A stretch of DNA of 64,000 bases from an uncultured Massilimicrobiota sp. (GCA_944325245.1 CALUZM010000005.1:1-64000); one strand, 5' to 3'; positions 1-10,219 are shown, numbered from the stretch's first letter. The notes: generated by a model not told the origin, from the sequence alone. Program-made: numbers and translations.

Positions 1-2
1 AA

Positions 3-677
3 CCATGTCGTCAATTAAGAGTTGATCATAGCGATTATCTCTCTTTGCTTAAAAAACTTAGAAATTTAGAGGGTGTGAAAAAAGTTTTTGTTCGCTCTGG
101 TATTCGTTATGATTATCTGATGTATGATCAGGATGATACTTTCTTTAAAGAACTCGTAGCCCATCATATCAGTGGACAACTTAAAGTTGCACCTGAACAT
201 ATCAGTAATCAGGTCTTAGATAAAATGGGGAAGCCACATCGTGAACTTTATGAAGAATTTGTTGAAAAATATACCAAATTGAATCAGGAAATGCATAAAA
301 ACCAGTATCTTGTTCCTTATTTAATGTCATCCCATCCTGGTAGTGATTTAAATAGTGCGATTGAACTAGCAGAATATCTAAGAGATATTCATCATCAACC
401 TGAACAGGTACAGGATTTTTATCCAACACCAGGAACTTTGTCAACTGCGATGTATTATACAGGATTAGACCCACGAGATATGAGTGAGGTCTATGTTGCG
501 AAAACATCAAAAGAAAAAGCTATGCAACGTGCCTTGATGCAATATCGTCGCCCACAGAATTATCATTTGGTTTATGAAGCTTTGGTGCTTGCCAAAAGAA
601 CAGATTTGATAGGTTTTAATAAGAAATGTCTCATTAAACCTAAAGGACAATCTCGACCATTGAAAAGGAGGACATAA
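3..677 (+). CDS. YgiQ-type radical SAM protein, C-terminal part (5' end outside window)
   Basis: The reading frame is open from the left edge of the window, so this is the C-terminal ~224 residues of a longer gene. The segment matches the conserved half of the YgiQ (UPF0313) radical SAM family that follows the CxxxCxxC cluster. Recognisable blocks are [51 protein letters not shown] and [15 protein letters not shown] codon at 45 could initiate, but the upstream codons continue the family alignment, so it is not the real start. The family's physiological substrate is not established. The last codons contain the AAAGGAGG that serves as ribosome binding site for the next gene, which points to translational coupling. 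Confidence 0.9.
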   Translation, partial: PCRQLRVDHSDYLSLLKKLRNLEGVKKVFVRSGIRYDYLMYDQDDTFFKELVAHHISGQLKVAPEHISNQVLDKMGKPHRELYEEFVEKYTKLNQEMHKNQYLVPYLMSSHPGSDLNSAIELAEYLRDIHHQPEQVQDFYPTPGTLSTAMYYTGLDPRDMSEVYVAKTSKEKAMQRALMQYRRPQNYHLVYEALVLAKRTDLIGFNKKCLIKPKGQSRPLKRRT

Positions 678-678
678 T

Positions 679-1593
679 ATGAAACGTACAGCCACATATA
701 CATCATCTATGCATATTAGTATTCGATATTATGTTTATGAACCAGAAGTGGTATTGCGTATCAAGGGTATTGTTCAGATTCATCATGGCTTGGGAGAGCA
801 TGCGGATCGCTATGAACATTTTGCTTCATTTTTGGCAGCTCGAGGATTTGTGGTTGTGGTCAGTGATTTTGCAGGACATGGACGTTCTTTAATTGATTTT
901 GAACAGGGATATTTTGGAGAACATGATGGACCGATGCATTTGATTGAAGATATGCATCATTTACAAATGATTATCAGAGAAACTTATCCTGATTCGCCTT
1001 ATTTCATGTTGGGTGTAGATTTGGGATCGGTTTTGATTCGCCAATATATGAGCGTTTTTGGTGATTTTATAGAAGGTGCTTTGTTATTGGGAACACCATC
1101 AAAAATTGATTTCTTTTATCTAAAAAAAGCTTATTTACGTTTATTGAAAATATGGAAAGGACCACTTCATAAAGCTCAGCAGTATTCACGATATGTTCGC
1201 CATCATTTAAATAAGCAGATTCATATGACCAAGGAGATGGATTGGTTAACGAGTGATGAACAAGAAAAAAGAAAATTCCTGGATGATCCTATGACACATT
1301 TTGTTTATACTGTTCAGGGATATCGTGACATTATTCATATGATTAAAGAAGTGAATAGTGAAAAAGTGATTATGAATATACCGTCTTATCTTTCGTTATA
1401 TATTGCAGTAGGAGAAGCAGATCCGATGTCTCAAAATATAAAAAGTTTAGTTGAAAAATATAAAAATGTTCCTATTCGTGATTTGACTTTTGAAATTTTT
1501 CCAAATCAGCGACATGCATTGTTATTTGAAAAAGATAAAAAGATAGTGTATAATCATATTTTAAAGTGGTTAAATGAAAGAACATATTTATAA
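679..1593 (+). CDS. Alpha/beta hydrolase of the lysophospholipase/monoacylglycerol lipase type with Asp at the nucleophile site
   Basis: 304 residues, starting one base after the preceding stop with a strong AAAGGAGG inside that gene's 3' end. The fold markers are clear: oxyanion block HHGLGEHADRYEHFA (residues 35-49), SDFAGHGRS (62-70), an acid-residue loop GEADP (D248) and a histidine block QRHALLFE (H279). The nucleophile elbow, normally GHSMGS in this family, reads GVDLGS, so residue 114 is Asp where the catalytic Ser should be. It could use Asp as nucleophile, as haloalkane dehalogenases do, or it could be inactive. No signal peptide is seen, so it is likely cytosolic. The substrate cannot be told. 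Confidence 0.85.
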   Translation: MKRTATYTSSMHISIRYYVYEPEVVLRIKGIVQIHHGLGEHADRYEHFASFLAARGFVVVVSDFAGHGRSLIDFEQGYFGEHDGPMHLIEDMHHLQMIIRETYPDSPYFMLGVDLGSVLIRQYMSVFGDFIEGALLLGTPSKIDFFYLKKAYLRLLKIWKGPLHKAQQYSRYVRHHLNKQIHMTKEMDWLTSDEQEKRKFLDDPMTHFVYTVQGYRDIIHMIKEVNSEKVIMNIPSYLSLYIAVGEADPMSQNIKSLVEKYKNVPIRDLTFEIFPNQRHALLFEKDKKIVYNHILKWLNERTYL

Positions 1594-1610
1594 GGTACAC
1601 TTATAGTTGG

Positions 1611-1639
1611 TTGACAAATGACTACTATAAGGGTATAAA
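1611..1639 (+). promoter_or_regulatory. Sigma-A promoter for the glyQS-dnaG-rpoD operon
   Basis: A perfect -35 TTGACA (1611-1616) and a -10 TATAAA (1634-1639) are separated by 17 bp. It lies just after the hydrolase stop and ~90 bp before the glyQS start, so the transcript would have an ~85-nt leader containing the hairpin at 1662-1687. Confidence 0.75.
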
Positions 1640-1661
1640 TACGAAGTAAATATATAAATTG

Positions 1662-1687
1662 AAAGACTTGGCATTAGCTAGGTCTTT
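1662..1687 (+). other. Hairpin in the glyQS leader
   Basis: Arms AAAGACTTGGC and GCTAGGTCTTT pair over 11 bp (two G-T wobbles) around an ATTA loop. A smaller GCTAT/ATAGC hairpin follows at 1688-1702. There is no clean T-run, so it is not a convincing terminator. Because it lies downstream of the promoter it would be in the mRNA leader. It is too short for a T-box. It may be a processing or stability element. Confidence 0.5.
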
Positions 1688-1728
1688 GCTATTTTATATA
1701 GCGATAATTAAGATAAAGGGGTAAAAGT

Positions 1729-3099
1729 ATGGCAAGTAAAGATATGGATAAATTAATAGCTCATGCAAAAAATTCAGGATTTGTTTATCAGGGTTCTGAA
1801 ATTTATGATGGGTTAGCCAATACCTGGGATTATGGTCCTTTAGGTGTGGAACTAAAAAATAATATTAAAAAATTATGGTGGAAACGTTTTATTCAGGAAT
1901 CACCATATAATGTAGGATTAGATTCAGCAATCTTTATGAATCCTCGTGTCTGGGAAGCAAGTGGACATGTTGGAGGATTTAGTGATCCATTAATTGACTG
2001 TAAGCATTGTAAGACAAGACATCGTGCTGATAAGTTGATTGAAGAGTATGATCCTGATATCCATAGTGATGGATGGGAACCAGAAAAAATGATGACTTTT
2101 ATTAGAGAACATCATATTAAATGCCCAAATTGTGGCAGTGAAGATTTTACAGATATTAGAGAATTTGAATTAATGTTTAAAACATATATGGGTGTTGTCA
2201 AAGATGCGAAAAGTGTTGTTTATTTACGTCCTGAGACAGCACAAGGTATTTTTGTTAATTTTAAAAATATTCAAAGAACTTCACGTAAAAAAGTACCATT
2301 TGGAATTGGACAGATTGGGAAATCTTTTAGAAATGAAATTACACCAGGTAACTTTATTTTTAGAACAAGAGAATTTGAACAAATGGAATTAGAGTTCTTT
2401 ACAAAACCTGATACGGATTTAGAATGGTTCCATTACTGGAAAGAACAATGTATGCAGTTCTTATTAGATTTGGGATTAAAGAAAGAAAATTTAAGATTTA
2501 GAGATCATGAAAAAGAAGAATTATCGTTCTATTCAAAAGCAACAAGTGATATTGAATATCTTTACCCATTTGGTTGGGGAGAATTATGGGGTATCGCAGA
2601 TCGTACAGATTATGATTTAGGTAGACATCAGGAATATTCAAAGAAAAATCTGGAATATTTAGATCCTGAAACAAATCAGAAATATTTACCATATGTTATC
2701 GAACCATCAGTAGGTGCAGATCGTTTATTCTTATCTGTTATTGCGGATGCTTATGATGAAGAAGCATTAGAAAAAGAAACACGTATTGTGATGCATTTGC
2801 ATCCAGCATTAGCACCTGTTAAGGCTGCTATTCTTCCTTTGACAAAGAAACAAAGTGAAAAAGCAATGGACATTTATCAGATGCTTGCGAAAGAATTCAA
2901 TGTTGAATACGATGTGGCTGGACAGATTGGAAAACGTTATCGTCGTCAGGATGCTATTGGAACACCATATTGTATTACTGTAGATTTCGACACCGAAAAT
3001 GATCAATCTGTCACTTTAAGAGATCGCGATACAATGGAACAGATTCGTTTACCAATTGATGAATTGGTAGATTATATGACAAAGAAAATTCGTTTTTAA
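1729..3099 (+). CDS. glyQS: Glycyl-tRNA synthetase, dimeric class II type
   Basis: 456 residues, the usual length for the alpha2-type bacterial GlyRS, which charges tRNA-Gly with glycine using ATP. The signature [13 protein letters not shown] (33-45), the zinc-ribbon cysteines C91/C94 and C132/C135, class II motif 2 in the [19 protein letters not shown] stretch (200-218) and motif 3 in [12 protein letters not shown] are all present. The C-terminal anticodon-binding domain starts near [19 protein letters not shown] precedes the ATG. It is the first gene of the glyQS-dnaG-rpoD run, a conserved Firmicutes arrangement linking translation, replication priming and the main sigma factor. Confidence 0.97.
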   Translation: MASKDMDKLIAHAKNSGFVYQGSEIYDGLANTWDYGPLGVELKNNIKKLWWKRFIQESPYNVGLDSAIFMNPRVWEASGHVGGFSDPLIDCKHCKTRHRADKLIEEYDPDIHSDGWEPEKMMTFIREHHIKCPNCGSEDFTDIREFELMFKTYMGVVKDAKSVVYLRPETAQGIFVNFKNIQRTSRKKVPFGIGQIGKSFRNEITPGNFIFRTREFEQMELEFFTKPDTDLEWFHYWKEQCMQFLLDLGLKKENLRFRDHEKEELSFYSKATSDIEYLYPFGWGELWGIADRTDYDLGRHQEYSKKNLEYLDPETNQKYLPYVIEPSVGADRLFLSVIADAYDEEALEKETRIVMHLHPALAPVKAAILPLTKKQSEKAMDIYQMLAKEFNVEYDVAGQIGKRYRRQDAIGTPYCITVDFDTENDQSVTLRDRDTMEQIRLPIDELVDYMTKKIRF

Positions 3100-3114
3100 T
3101 GGAGGTGGACATAT

Positions 3115-4857
3115 ATGGCACGTCTCTCACAAGAAAAGATTAATGAAATCAGACAGAGTGTTGATATTGTTGATGTGATTGGCGAATATCTTCCTTTAGA
3201 AAAAAAAGGGAGAAATTATGTGGCATTATGTCCTTTTCATGATGATACGCATCCATCAATGTCAATTTCACCAGATAAACAGATTTTCATGTGTTTTGTG
3301 TGTGGGACAGGAGGAAATGTTTTTACATTCCTGCAAAAATATTTAAAGATATCATACATAGAAGCAGTGAAAAAAGTTGCCGAAATTGGTCATATTGATT
3401 TGAGCGAATATCATCTTGATGTCGCTTCAGCACCTGTTTCTAAGAAAAATGCAGAGCTTTATCAGATGCACGAAGAAGCACAGAAAATATATAGTTATTA
3501 TTTAAATACAAAGCTTGGTCTGGAAGCCAAAACTTATTTGATGAAACGTCATTTTTCAGATGAGTTAATCAAAGAGTTTCAGATTGGATATGCACCGCTC
3601 AATCAGACTTTATATCCAGCTTTTTCAAAACTTGGATTTAGTGAAATTGATATGGTGAAATCTGGCTTGGTGATTGAATCACGTCAGCATTTTGATCGCT
3701 TTCAAGATCGTATTATGTTCCCACTTTATAACCAGCAGGGCCAAGTGGTTGGATTTAGTGGACGTATTTATAAACCGACGCAAACGGATAGTAAATACAT
3801 GAATTCACCAGAATCTGATATTTTCATCAAAGGTGAAACACTTTATCATTACCATCAATGTAAAGAAGCTGTCAAAGCAGCTGGTTTTATATACTTACTG
3901 GAAGGATTTATGGATGTCATAGCGATGTATAAAGCAGGTATTGAAAATACTGTTGCAATTATGGGAACGTCACTTACTAAGGGACATATTCAAGCTTTAC
4001 GACGTATTACCCATTCCATTCACTTATGTCTGGATGGAGATGCCCCTGGACAGGCGGCAATGGGGAAAGCAGCCAGAGAACTAGAAAAAGCTGGATTTCA
4101 GGTTTCTATCATTGTTTTGCCGGATAATCATGACCCTGATGAAATCTATGAGCAGCAGGGAAAAGATGGGCTGCTACAAGCTTTAAAAAAGACATTAAAA
4201 CCTATTGAGTTTTTAATGGAATTTGAATATCAGAAAATTGATGCACATAATTATGATGACCGCAAAAGTTATCTTGAAAAGATGTGTTATGAAATTGCAA
4301 AAATCAAAGATCCTATCGACCAGGATTATTATATTCAGGTTCTATCCAAGCAATCTGGTTTCTCGACTGATTTGATTCATCAGCAAATTCATGGGATGCA
4401 GCCACAGTTTCATCAGGAAACTGTAGCTTCAAAAAAGAAACCAGTACATATGATGGATAAATACCAAAAAGCCGAACATGATTTACTATTTTATATGTTA
4501 AATCATAAAAATGTTGCATTGAAATATGAAGCCAAAGCTGGTTTTATGTACAATGATCAATATCGTATCATTGCTTCTTATATTATTGACTATTATCGTC
4601 ATCATAATCATTTAGAAATTGCTGATTTGATTAATAGTATACAAAAAGAAGATTTGGTACAAACTGTGGTAGAAATTGCTCAATCATCATTACCTGAAAA
4701 ATATGAAGAGCAAGCAATTGATGATTATATTGATACGATTGGAAAAAATGCAAAAAGAATGAAGAAAGAACAGTTATTAGAACAATTTCGTTATATCTTA
4801 GATCCAAAGCAAAAAGCTCAGATTTTAGATGAAATTGTCAAATTAGGAGGTCAATAG
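3115..4857 (+). CDS. dnaG: DNA primase
   Basis: 580 residues; it synthesises RNA primers at the replication fork with DnaB helicase. The N-terminal CHC2 zinc domain has C39, H42, C60 and C63. The TOPRIM catalytic core follows, with E263 (LLEGFMDV) and the acidic pair D307/D309 in CLDGDAPG that bind metal. The remaining ~200 residues are the helicase-interaction domain, which is poorly conserved. GGAGGTGG lies 8-13 bases before the ATG, 15 bases after glyQS. The last codons (TTAGGAGGTCAA) supply the ribosome binding site for rpoD. Confidence 0.97.
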   Translation: MARLSQEKINEIRQSVDIVDVIGEYLPLEKKGRNYVALCPFHDDTHPSMSISPDKQIFMCFVCGTGGNVFTFLQKYLKISYIEAVKKVAEIGHIDLSEYHLDVASAPVSKKNAELYQMHEEAQKIYSYYLNTKLGLEAKTYLMKRHFSDELIKEFQIGYAPLNQTLYPAFSKLGFSEIDMVKSGLVIESRQHFDRFQDRIMFPLYNQQGQVVGFSGRIYKPTQTDSKYMNSPESDIFIKGETLYHYHQCKEAVKAAGFIYLLEGFMDVIAMYKAGIENTVAIMGTSLTKGHIQALRRITHSIHLCLDGDAPGQAAMGKAARELEKAGFQVSIIVLPDNHDPDEIYEQQGKDGLLQALKKTLKPIEFLMEFEYQKIDAHNYDDRKSYLEKMCYEIAKIKDPIDQDYYIQVLSKQSGFSTDLIHQQIHGMQPQFHQETVASKKKPVHMMDKYQKAEHDLLFYMLNHKNVALKYEAKAGFMYNDQYRIIASYIIDYYRHHNHLEIADLINSIQKEDLVQTVVEIAQSSLPEKYEEQAIDDYIDTIGKNAKRMKKEQLLEQFRYILDPKQKAQILDEIVKLGGQ

Positions 4858-4864
4858 AGACAAT

Positions 4865-6145
4865 ATGAAAAAAGATACAAAGAAGAAAGCAACACCTGTT
4901 ACATTGGATGATTTAAAGAATCTGATTAAAGAAACAGCTGAAGCCATGGGTGGAAAATTATCTCAAGATGATCTAGATGCTTTTTTAACAAAATATGATT
5001 TAGATGATGAAGCAGCTGAAGAATTATTGTCATTTATCACAGATCAGGATATTTTAATTGAAGATGGACTGGATGCTTTAGATGATATTGATGATGATCA
5101 GTTATTAAGTGGAATGACAAGTGACTTGGATGATTTGGAAGCATTAGAATCATTAGACGATTTGAATGATTTAGATGATTTAGATTCAGATATTGATAAT
5201 GATGTTTCTGATTTAGATTTCGGTGGAAATTTTGATATGTTAACAGGTGATACTGTTAATATGTATAATACAGCCGAGGAAGATGATTCTAATCAGCTGG
5301 GAAGTAATGTCAAAATCAACGATCCAGTGAAAATGTATTTAAAAGAAATTGGACGTGTAGAACTGCTGAGTCATGATGAGGAAATCTCTCTTGCTAAAAG
5401 AATTCTTGAAGGAGATGAAGAAGCTAAGAAAAAATTGGCAGCTGCCAATTTGCGTTTAGTTGTCTCTATTGCAAAAAGATATGTAGGGAGAGGAATGTTA
5501 TTCCTTGATTTGATTCAGGAAGGAAATATGGGATTAATTAAGGCTGTTGAAAAATTTGATTATACAAAAGGATTTAAATTCTCAACATATGCAACATGGT
5601 GGATTCGTCAGGCGATTACACGTGCGATTGCAGATCAAGCGAGAACAATTCGTATTCCTGTACATATGGTTGAAACAATCAATAAATTGACAAGAGTACA
5701 AAGACAATTGATTCAGGAATTGGGTCGTGAACCATCAGCAGAAGAAATTGCTGAAAAGATGGATGGTATGACACCTGATAAGGTACGTGAAATCCAAAAA
5801 ATATCTTTAGAACCTGTTTCATTAGAAACACCAATTGGTGAAGAAGATGATTCTCATTTAGGTGATTTCATTGAAGATGAAGGAGCTATGTCACCAGATG
5901 ACTATGCTGCCAATGAATTATTAAAAGACGAATTAAATGAAGTTTTATTAGAATTAACTGATCGTGAGGAAAAAGTTTTACGTTTACGTTTTGGTCTTGA
6001 TGATGGACGTACAAGAACATTGGAAGAAGTTGGAAAAGAGTTTAATGTCACACGTGAACGTATTCGTCAGATTGAAGCAAAAGCCTTAAGAAAGTTAAAA
6101 CATCCTTCACGTTCTAAACGTTTAAAGGATTTCTTAGATCGTTAA
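4865..6145 (+). CDS. rpoD: RNA polymerase primary sigma factor (sigma-A)
   Basis: 426 residues. The N-terminal region 1.1 is unusually rich in Asp (roughly residues 60-130, with repeated LDDL units) and also contains SDLDFGG. Region 1.2 ([18 protein letters not shown]), regions 2.1-2.4 ([19 protein letters not shown] through [13 protein letters not shown]), region 3 and region 4 with the helix-turn-helix ([17 protein letters not shown]) are intact, so it should direct housekeeping transcription from TTGACA/TATAAT promoters like those seen in this window. Its ribosome binding site AGGAGG overlaps the end of dnaG. The ATG at 4865 is the only suitable start. Confidence 0.98.
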   Translation: MKKDTKKKATPVTLDDLKNLIKETAEAMGGKLSQDDLDAFLTKYDLDDEAAEELLSFITDQDILIEDGLDALDDIDDDQLLSGMTSDLDDLEALESLDDLNDLDDLDSDIDNDVSDLDFGGNFDMLTGDTVNMYNTAEEDDSNQLGSNVKINDPVKMYLKEIGRVELLSHDEEISLAKRILEGDEEAKKKLAAANLRLVVSIAKRYVGRGMLFLDLIQEGNMGLIKAVEKFDYTKGFKFSTYATWWIRQAITRAIADQARTIRIPVHMVETINKLTRVQRQLIQELGREPSAEEIAEKMDGMTPDKVREIQKISLEPVSLETPIGEEDDSHLGDFIEDEGAMSPDDYAANELLKDELNEVLLELTDREEKVLRLRFGLDDGRTRTLEEVGKEFNVTRERIRQIEAKALRKLKHPSRSKRLKDFLDR

Positions 6146-6146
6146 T

Positions 6147-6830
6147 ATGAAACTATCAAAAAGATTACAAGCGATTGCCGACTTGATTATCAAATATAAA
6201 CATGGGGATACCCTTGGGGATATTGGCACGGATCATGCTTATTTACCTTGTTATTTAGTCAATCAGCAGATTATTCAAAAAGCATATGCCTGCGATATTG
6301 CAAAGGGGCCAATACAAGCATCTATAGAAACGATTAAGAGTTATCATTTAGAAGAACAGGTTATTCCACTTTTAGGAAGTGGCATACAACCTCTTTTAGA
6401 TAAAAAAGTGGCTATGATCAGTATTTGTGGAATGGGTGGAAAATTGACAGTGGATATTTTAGATGAATATCCAGAATACATTCAAAATCAGCGTCTTATT
6501 TTACAGGCTAATGTTGGTTTAGAAATATTGCGTGAATATCTTTACCGTCATCAGCTGGAAATTATTGATGAGGATATCGTCAAAGATGCTCATCACATCT
6601 ATGAGATTATTGTCTGTCAAAAAACAACACAAACATTGACATATCAGGAAGCAGATTTATATTTTGGACCTTGTTTAAGACAAAAGAAGAATGCCTTGTT
6701 TTATGAAAAATGGCAAAGACAATTACAAATCCATCAGAATATATTGACATCCTTAGATGAAGACCATCCACGTTTTCAGGAAGTATGTCATATCATATCA
6801 ATGATAGAAGGTGAAATCAATGAAAGCTAA
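6147..6830 (+). CDS. trmK: tRNA (adenine22-N1)-methyltransferase
   Basis: 227 residues, starting two bases after the rpoD stop, the usual TrmK position in Firmicutes. TrmK methylates N1 of A22 in tRNA with S-adenosylmethionine. The SAM-binding motif GDIGTDHAYLP (24-34), the acidic loop YACDIAKGP and the ISICGMGGKL block with catalytic-site residues are present. The GTG/ATG start of the next gene overlaps its end by 11 bases, so the two are probably translationally coupled. Confidence 0.92.
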   Translation: MKLSKRLQAIADLIIKYKHGDTLGDIGTDHAYLPCYLVNQQIIQKAYACDIAKGPIQASIETIKSYHLEEQVIPLLGSGIQPLLDKKVAMISICGMGGKLTVDILDEYPEYIQNQRLILQANVGLEILREYLYRHQLEIIDEDIVKDAHHIYEIIVCQKTTQTLTYQEADLYFGPCLRQKKNALFYEKWQRQLQIHQNILTSLDEDHPRFQEVCHIISMIEGEINES

Positions 6831-7563
6831 AGATATCATTCAGATTATGGAAAAACATTATCCACTATCTTTACAGGAAGAATGGGATAAATGTGGATTA
6901 CAGATAGGTGATATTCATCAAGACGTTTCAAAAGTTATGATAGCCTTAAATGCTGATATTCAAACTTTGGATGAAGCAATTGATCAAGGCTGTCAAATGT
7001 TGATAACCCATCATCCATTTTTGTTGGATCCATTCAATAATATTGATAAAGATGATTTTATGGGGGCATTTATTTTCAAAGCAATAGAAAATCATATTGT
7101 GGTTTATAGCTCGCATACAGCCTTGGACAATGTATCGATGAATCAATGGCTCATTGAAGCTTTAGGTGTTCATAATATCGAACGTGGAGAAGATGGAATC
7201 ACACGTATTGCCAAATTGAATACACCTATGAAAATGAACGATTTTATTGATTATGTCCAGGATGTTTATCAGTTACAACATTTCCAATATGCTGGCCATG
7301 TTGATGAAATTCGAACAGTGGCCATTTGTGGTGGAAGTGGTGCTGATTTCATGCCACAGTTTTATGGAAAAGCAGATGCCTATTTAACTGGAGATACAAA
7401 ATATCGTCATGCCAAAAACGCTGTTGACCATCATATTCTGTTAATTGATATTCATCATCATGCAGAAAAGATTATGGTTAAAAAATTAAAAGAATTGTTG
7501 GAAAAGGAAGTGAATATAGAGATAATAGAAGGAAGTTCTCCGGATTATTATCACTATCGATAG
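6820..7563 (+). CDS. Nif3-like (GTP cyclohydrolase I type 2/YqfO family) dinuclear metal protein
   Basis: 247 residues from the ATG at 6820. An in-frame GTG at 6811 is possible, but AGAAGG sits about 8 bases before the ATG and fits better. Metal-binding blocks of the family are ITHHPFLLDP near residue 65, SSHTALDN, GSGADFMP and the C-terminal DIHHHAEK. It is one of the shorter Nif3 forms, without the extra PII-like insert found in some Bacillus proteins. The function is unsettled; members form hexameric toroids with two metals per subunit. It overlaps trmK, a neighbour pairing that is widespread in Firmicutes. Confidence 0.9.
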   Translation: MKAKDIIQIMEKHYPLSLQEEWDKCGLQIGDIHQDVSKVMIALNADIQTLDEAIDQGCQMLITHHPFLLDPFNNIDKDDFMGAFIFKAIENHIVVYSSHTALDNVSMNQWLIEALGVHNIERGEDGITRIAKLNTPMKMNDFIDYVQDVYQLQHFQYAGHVDEIRTVAICGGSGADFMPQFYGKADAYLTGDTKYRHAKNAVDHHILLIDIHHHAEKIMVKKLKELLEKEVNIEIIEGSSPDYYHYR

Positions 7564-7564
7564 T

Positions 7565-8035
7565 ATGATTTTAACAACAATGTGCTACATTCAAAAAGAA
7601 AATCAGACTTTAATGCTACACCGTATTAAAAAAGAAAATGATATTAACGGTGGTAAATGGATTGGTGTTGGTGGCAAATTCGAAGAGGGTGAAAGTGCTG
7701 AAGAATGTATGCGAAGAGAAATTTATGAAGAAACAGGTTTGACACCATTACAGCTTCGACTTCATGGTTTTGTTGTGTTTCCAAAACTTTACCACGGGCA
7801 GGATGAAGGCATGTTTGTTTATACCTGTCATGAATTTAGTGGAAATCTTCATGAATGTGATGAAGGTGTTTTAGAATGGGTGGATAATGATTGTATTTCA
7901 TCTTTACCTATGTGGGAAGGTGATTATCATTTCTTTGAATGGATTCAAGATCAGAAATTCCATAGTGCTAAAATCGTTTATGAAAATGACAGCTTAGTGG
8001 AATATCAAGAAGATGTTTATGAAATAAAGATTTAA
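7565..8035 (+). CDS. NUDIX hydrolase, 8-oxo-dGTP diphosphatase-like
   Basis: 156 residues, starting two bases after the preceding stop. The NUDIX box is complete: G37, E43, R51-E52, E55-E56, G58 and L59, matching Gx5Ex7REUxEExGU. The aromatic pair in GGKWIGVGGKFE resembles MutT/YtkD-type nucleotide sanitation enzymes, but substrate cannot be fixed from sequence. Last gene of the operon; a hairpin overlapping its stop ends transcription. Confidence 0.88.
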   Translation: MILTTMCYIQKENQTLMLHRIKKENDINGGKWIGVGGKFEEGESAEECMRREIYEETGLTPLQLRLHGFVVFPKLYHGQDEGMFVYTCHEFSGNLHECDEGVLEWVDNDCISSLPMWEGDYHFFEWIQDQKFHSAKIVYENDSLVEYQEDVYEIKI

Positions 8036-8081
8036 AAAAAGATGAGTTCAAAACCATATTGTGGTTAAACTCATCTTTTTT
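8034..8081. terminator. Bidirectional terminator between the NUDIX and VanZ-like genes
   Basis: GATGAGTT (8041-8048) pairs with AACTCATC (8068-8075), with an inner AACC/GGTT stem, and is flanked by A7 on the left and T6 on the right, so it works in both directions. It overlaps the stop codons of both convergent genes. Confidence 0.9.
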
Positions 8082-8640
8082 ATTGAACAATATTTTTGAT
8101 ATGCAAACTTAGTGTATTGACAGGTTTATAAATCAGCATACCTATACAGAAACCAAGGAGATGTAGTATAATTTCTTCAATGCTAAAAGTGAATTGAAGG
8201 TATTGAGTGATAAAGTCGATTAGAACCTGTATGACTTCAACTGAAAGAATAATCGCAACTCCTAAATAAAAACTTCTTTGATAACCTATGGCTTGTGTGA
8301 GGATATATCCTAATGGAAGAAAAGCGATAAGATGAAAAATACAAAAAAGTGATTGATGTTGAAAATGACTTAGAATACCAAGGAGTGACGTGGATCTTAC
8401 CAAAAATGAGAGATCTTCTTGAAAATAAGAAGTGTCAACATTGATGGCTATAGGAAAAAATAGCGTACATATCAAAAAAGATATATAAGTGCCAATCAAG
8501 AAACTTTGTAAAAATGATTTCTTTTTATAAAGATAAAGAAAAAGACCAATTATAATTAGAATAATTATAAATAAATATTGAGGAAAAATAATAGCCTCAG
8601 TACTATATTGTAAATATTGCTGTAAATTAAATAATATCAT
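8080..8640 (-). CDS. VanZ-like family membrane protein
   Basis: 186 residues with about five hydrophobic segments. The VanZ-family core is visible: FHLIAFLPLGYIL, then VEVIQVLID, then FSIEEIILHLLGFCIGMLIY, corresponding to the family's NxxxFxPLG, ExxQ and D(I/V)xDxxxNxxG blocks; Glu replaces Asp and His replaces Asn in the last one. VanZ itself gives low-level teicoplanin resistance, but most members have unknown roles in the envelope. It is a single gene, convergent with the NUDIX gene, with an AGGAGAT-type ribosome binding site. Confidence 0.7.
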   Translation of the reverse strand: MILFNLQQYLQYSTEAIIFPQYLFIIILIIIGLFLYLYKKKSFLQSFLIGTYISFLICTLFFPIAINVDTSYFQEDLSFLVRSTSLLGILSHFQHQSLFCIFHLIAFLPLGYILTQAIGYQRSFYLGVAIILSVEVIQVLIDFITQYLQFTFSIEEIILHLLGFCIGMLIYKPVNTLSLHIKNIVQ

Positions 8641-8823
8641 AAATATCTCCTTTTTATAATGTACTGTGCCTATTATATATGGATTGGTATGACAAAAGTA
8701 TCTTTTTGTTTAAAGTTTATGTCAACTTTTTGTAAAGAAAATTTTCAAATCGTGGAAATAAGCTATACGTATTAAAAAATCATTTATAATAAAAGAGAAT
8801 ATTGTCAAAAAGAAAAAACAAGA

Positions 8824-8842
8824 CTACAATAAGAAGTTGTAG
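8824..8842 (+). promoter_or_regulatory. Inverted repeat CTACAA-N7-TTGTAG before the MATE gene
   Basis: A perfect 6-bp inverted repeat lies downstream of a TATAAT (8785-8790) and directly before the ribosome binding site of the efflux gene. It may be an operator or an mRNA hairpin. The half-site resembles the CTACAA/TTGTAG halves of the HTH-gene operators at 14539 and 21813, but with opposite orientation. Confidence 0.4.
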
Positions 8843-8863
8843 AAATGAGAGGGGGAGAAAATA

Positions 8864-10219
8864 ATGGATCGAAGTCGTCAATCGACTGATTTGATTTATG
8901 GAAGTATCGCAAAATCAATATTCTGGTTTTCAATTCCATTGTTAATTGGAAATCTATTTCAGCAGTTATATAATACTGTAGATGCTTATGTTGTAGGGAA
9001 CTTTGTCTCTAAGCAGGCATTAGCAGCTGTAGGAGCTTCATCGCCGATTATCAATATGTTGATTGGTTTCTTTATGGGACTCGCAACAGGAGCAGGTGTT
9101 GTGATTGCACAATATTATGGAGCTAACGATCATAAAAAACTTCATCAGGCTGTGCATAGTTCGGCCGCTTTAACATTAGTGATGGCTATCTTTTTAACAA
9201 TTGTTGGTCTTTTCATGACAAATCCACTATTGCATATGATTGGGATACCAGCCGATGTTTTTCCTGAATCTTCAACATATTTAAGAATTTATTTTGGTGG
9301 TATTACTTTTGCATTAATTTATAATATGGGGGCGGGAATTTTACGTGCGATTGGTGATTCTCGTAGGCCGTTATATTTTTTAGTTGCAGCCTGTTTGACG
9401 AATATTGTTTTAGATTTACTTTTCGTCAGAGTCTTCCATATGGGTGTGGCAGGTGCAGCGATTGCGACAGATATTTCTCAGGCATTAAGTGCACTGCTTG
9501 TATGTATGGTATTAATCAAAAATGGGGAAGTCTATGCATTACATATTAAAAAGATTCGTTTTCATCTGCCAATTTTAAAAAGGATTATTGCGATTGGGTT
9601 GCCAACCGCATTACAACAGAGTATTGTGTCTTTATCTAATGTTGTTGTCCAATCTTATGTTAATGCATTTGGATCTGATGTTGTTGCAGGATATTCAGTT
9701 ACGATACGTATTGATGGTTTTGTCAACTTACCACTTCAGAGCTTTAATATGGCTATTACAACATTTGTTGGTCAAAATATCGGTGCTAAACAATATGATC
9801 GTGTGAAACGTGGCTCAAAGATAGCTTTGTGGATGACTTTTGCAGTGATTGCTGTGATGGCGCTCTTCTTATTCTTCTTTGGTCGTCAGGTTATTAGTAT
9901 CTTTAATAGCGATCCAGCTGTTATTGAAGCAGGATGGAAAATGTTATTTGCTTTTACAACATTTTATATTGTTTTACCGATTGTCCAAATTTATAATGGT
10001 GTTTTAAGAGGTGCTGGAAAATCTTCAGTTCCTATGTATATCATGGTTTTCAATTTCGTTATTTTAAGACAAATTTATCTGGCGATTATTACACAATTTA
10101 CAAATGATGTTTCATTTGTCTTCTTTGGTTGGCCAGTTACATGGATTACAGCTGCCATTATGTTTATTATTTATTATCATAAGGTACAATGGTTACCTAT
10201 AGAAAAAGCTTCTTCATAA
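8864..10219 (+). CDS. MATE family efflux transporter
   Basis: 451 residues with 12 predicted membrane segments in two similar halves, typical of MATE sodium- or proton-coupled multidrug exporters. The first half opens FSIPLLIGNLFQQLYNTVDA and contains VGASSPIINMLIGFF; the second half opens IGLPTALQQSIVSLSNVVVQSY. It is monocistronic: the promoter region with an inverted repeat is upstream and a terminator overlaps the stop. GAGAGGGGGAG is the ribosome binding site. Substrate not predictable. Confidence 0.93.
   Translation: MDRSRQSTDLIYGSIAKSIFWFSIPLLIGNLFQQLYNTVDAYVVGNFVSKQALAAVGASSPIINMLIGFFMGLATGAGVVIAQYYGANDHKKLHQAVHSSAALTLVMAIFLTIVGLFMTNPLLHMIGIPADVFPESSTYLRIYFGGITFALIYNMGAGILRAIGDSRRPLYFLVAACLTNIVLDLLFVRVFHMGVAGAAIATDISQALSALLVCMVLIKNGEVYALHIKKIRFHLPILKRIIAIGLPTALQQSIVSLSNVVVQSYVNAFGSDVVAGYSVTIRIDGFVNLPLQSFNMAITTFVGQNIGAKQYDRVKRGSKIALWMTFAVIAVMALFLFFFGRQVISIFNSDPAVIEAGWKMLFAFTTFYIVLPIVQIYNGVLRGAGKSSVPMYIMVFNFVILRQIYLAIITQFTNDVSFVFFGWPVTWITAAIMFIIYYHKVQWLPIEKASS

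Noticed and set aside
1640-1728. T-box riboswitch upstream of glyQS
   Set aside because: The leader after the promoter is under 100 nt and has no T-box sequence or antiterminator pair.
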